Source: Coriobacteriia bacterium (GTDB lineage: Bacteria > Actinomycetota > Coriobacteriia > Coriobacteriales > UBA8131). Taken from it: a stretch of 11,749 nucleotides of DNA. A program made the translations under genes and the position numbers. Below the pieces are notes generated by a model that searched no databases, was not told the DNA's origin, and saw only the letters and a list, made by a program, of their open reading frames with translations. The stretch covers positions 1-11,749 of the forward strand of contig WRFC01000016.1 in the NCBI GenBank assembly GCA_009779015.1, written 5' to 3'. Of this stretch, positions 10,148 through 11,749 are shown one piece after another (positions within the stretch are counted from its first letter, which is position 1; each line of letters opens with the position of its first letter).

Positions 10148-11678
10148 CCACCCAGAAGAGGCCTGCGGGGTCTTTGGCATCTACGCCCCGGGGCAAGACA
10201 CAGCGCGTCTGACCTACTTTGGCCTGCACGCCTTGCAGCACCGCGGGCAAGAGTCGGCCGGCATCGCGGTCGGCGACGGGCGCTCGGTGCTGGTCTACAA
10301 GGACCGCGGCCTGGTCTCGCAGGTCTTTAACGAGTCGGCGCTCTCTTCGCTCGAAGGCAAGGTCGCGCTTGGCCATGTCAGGTACTCGACCAGCGGCGAG
10401 AAAGAATTTGGCAGCCGCACTTCTTGGGAGGCCGCACAGCCCCATCTTTCGACGGTCGGCGAGTCGATCATCGCCTTGGCCCATAACGGCACGCTGCTGA
10501 ACTCAAACAAGCTGATGGCCGAGCTGATCGAGATGGGGATTTCATTTCGCTCCTCGACCGACAGCGAGGTGGCGTCAAAGTGGATCGCCTATTTTACGCA
10601 ACAGTCGCACCATATGCGTGAAGGCATCAGGCGCACGATGGAGCTGATGGAGGGCGCCTATGCCATGGTGCTGATCACCTCAGACGCGCTTTACGCCTTT
10701 CGCGACCCCTACGGCATAAGGCCGCTTTGCATCGGCCGGCTGCCCAACGGGCAGGGCTATGTCGTGGCCTCTGAGACCTGCGGACTGGATATCGTGGGCG
10801 CTGAGTATTTGCGTGATGTCGAGCCGGGCGAGGTCATCCGCATCAACGACGAAGGGCTGGTCTCTGAGCACGCCCTGGCCGAGCGCTCGCGTGCCTTTTG
10901 CATCTTTGAGTACGTCTACTTTGCCCGCCCCGACTCGGTCTTAGACGGGGTCTCGGTCTTTGCCGCGCGCAGCGAGATGGGCCGCCGCTTGGCCGGCGAG
11001 GCGCACGTCGAGGCCGACCTGGTGATCGGCGTGCCAGACAGCGGCATCCCCTCGGCCATCGGTTACGCCCAGGCCTCGAACATTCCCTATATAGAGGGGA
11101 TCGTCAAGAACCGCTATGTCGGGCGGACCTTTATCCAGCCCAGCCAGAGCCTGCGCGAGCGCGGCATCCGCCTCAAGCTCAACCCCCTGTCCTCGGTCAT
11201 CGCCGGCCAACGGCTGGTCTTGGTCGACGACTCTATCGTCCGTGGCAACACCTCTAAACAGCTGGTGCAGATGCTGCGTGACGCCGGCGCCGCCGAGGTG
11301 CACTTCCGCGTGGTCTCGCCGCCGGTCGGCTGGCCCTGTTTTTATGGCATCGACACCGACTCGCAAGAGCAGTTGATTGCCTCGCGCTTAGATGTCGCGG
11401 GCATCTGCGACTTCATCGGCGCCGACAGCCTGGTCTATTTAAGCGAGGCCGGCCTGCGGGCGTCTTGCCCGACTGCGCACGACGGCTTTTGCACGGCCTG
11501 CTTCTCGGGCGATTATCCTGTAGCGCCGGTCGAGCAGATCCAGGCCGGGGCCTTTGTGCGCGGAAAAGAGCCACGCATCGGCCGCCATGGCCAAGGCCTG
11601 CGGCCCTGGGAGATCGCAGAGGCCCAGACCGAGCAGCTTTTTAGCTTAGAGGCGTCTGAAAAGGGAGAAGATGAGTGA
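10131..11678 (+). CDS. purF: Amidophosphoribosyltransferase
   Basis: A 515-residue cytoplasmic enzyme for the first committed step of purine synthesis, making 5-phosphoribosylamine from PRPP and glutamine. From ATG 10131 an 11-residue propeptide precedes Cys12 of 'CGVFGIY', the Ntn-hydrolase nucleophile; an 11-residue propeptide is also known in Bacillus PurF. Glutaminase motifs follow: 'LQHRGQESAGIA', 'GHVRYSTSG', 'LAHNGTLLN' and 'SSTDSE'. The PRPP-binding loop is 'LVLVDDSIVRGNTS' (around 363-376). Cys257, Cys403, Cys454 and Cys457 match the four ligands of the oxygen-sensitive 4Fe-4S cluster in Bacillus-type PurF. A TTG at 10110 would add seven residues and is less likely, given the propeptide length. 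The start lies inside the sortase gene (17-bp overlap) without a clear Shine-Dalgarno, implying coupled translation. Its 3' end overlaps the next gene by 8 bp. Confidence 0.97.
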   Translation: MTALRDHPEEACGVFGIYAPGQDTARLTYFGLHALQHRGQESAGIAVGDGRSVLVYKDRGLVSQVFNESALSSLEGKVALGHVRYSTSGEKEFGSRTSWEAAQPHLSTVGESIIALAHNGTLLNSNKLMAELIEMGISFRSSTDSEVASKWIAYFTQQSHHMREGIRRTMELMEGAYAMVLITSDALYAFRDPYGIRPLCIGRLPNGQGYVVASETCGLDIVGAEYLRDVEPGEVIRINDEGLVSEHALAERSRAFCIFEYVYFARPDSVLDGVSVFAARSEMGRRLAGEAHVEADLVIGVPDSGIPSAIGYAQASNIPYIEGIVKNRYVGRTFIQPSQSLRERGIRLKLNPLSSVIAGQRLVLVDDSIVRGNTSKQLVQMLRDAGAAEVHFRVVSPPVGWPCFYGIDTDSQEQLIASRLDVAGICDFIGADSLVYLSEAGLRASCPTAHDGFCTACFSGDYPVAPVEQIQAGAFVRGKEPRIGRHGQGLRPWEIAEAQTEQLFSLEASEKGEDE

Positions 11679-11749
11679 CGGCGGCGTTGCTGGGGGCGGC
11701 GCTGCCTGCGGCGGCGGTGCGCGGGGCGGCGGCGCGCGGGACGGCGGCG
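11671..11749 (+). CDS. N-terminus of the gene after purF, probably purM, cut by the window edge
   Basis: ATG 11671 follows a good Shine-Dalgarno (GGGAG at 11663-11667) and overlaps the purF stop by 8 bp, the usual arrangement of a coupled downstream gene. In many bacteria purM, encoding AIR synthase, comes directly after purF, so that is the likeliest identity, but nothing in the 26 visible codons confirms it. These codons encode an odd Gly/Ala/Arg low-complexity stretch ('GGGAACGGGARGGGARD') instead of the usual PurM start with a 'TYxDAGVD' motif, so a Gly-rich extension before the conserved domain would be needed. The frame stays open to the edge. Confidence 0.55.
   Translation, partial: MSDGGVAGGGAACGGGARGGGARDGG

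Noticed and set aside
11689..11749. G-quadruplex in the G-rich right edge
   Set aside because: Runs of three or more G are few and irregular. The bias is explained by Gly codons in an open frame.

Overview
The window is GC-rich, densely coded and entirely plus-stranded. It probably comes from a high-GC Gram-positive bacterium. An actinobacterium of the Coriobacteriia type would fit the Fe-S type PurF, the class B sortase and the very large secreted surface protein, but this placement is inference from protein character and composition, not from any marker gene.

The two ends of the window are housekeeping purine synthesis. At the left edge is the C-terminal end of a PurL-like protein (1-267). 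At the right is a complete purF (10131-11678), which overlaps the start of another gene, probably purM, that runs off the edge (11671-11749). Between these purine genes sit three envelope genes that have no obvious purine role.

The first is a giant secreted protein of about 2,620 residues (583-8445). It has a signal peptide, six beta-rich modules of the type ending in 'P(K/T)LVIQY', several lamin-tail-like (LTD) domains, chitobiase-C-terminal-like (CHB_HEX_C) domains, and a divergent CotH-type kinase domain near the C-terminus. Its architecture reads as two copies of a block (short module, long module or modules, LTD, CHB) followed by CotH. In the first block the LTD is split by two near-identical longer LTDs. 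The gene ends with a long hairpin.

After an intergenic region with 12-bp tandem repeats and an extended -10 promoter candidate comes a small single-pass membrane protein (8725-9222) with a very basic Lys/Ser/Thr/Gly repeat tail. Next is a class B sortase (9227-10147). The sortase stop codon lies 17 nt inside purF, so the membrane protein, sortase, purF and the downstream gene probably form one transcript.

The most interesting possibility is a surface-assembly cassette. In Bacillus spores CotH phosphorylates the Ser/Lys-rich repeat proteins CotB and CotG, which are encoded next to it. Here a CotH-domain protein lies beside a Lys/Ser/Thr repeat protein and a sortase. The weak point is topology: the positive-inside rule puts the basic tail in the cytoplasm, away from a secreted CotH domain. 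No RNA genes, CRISPR arrays, transposases or attachment sites were seen.
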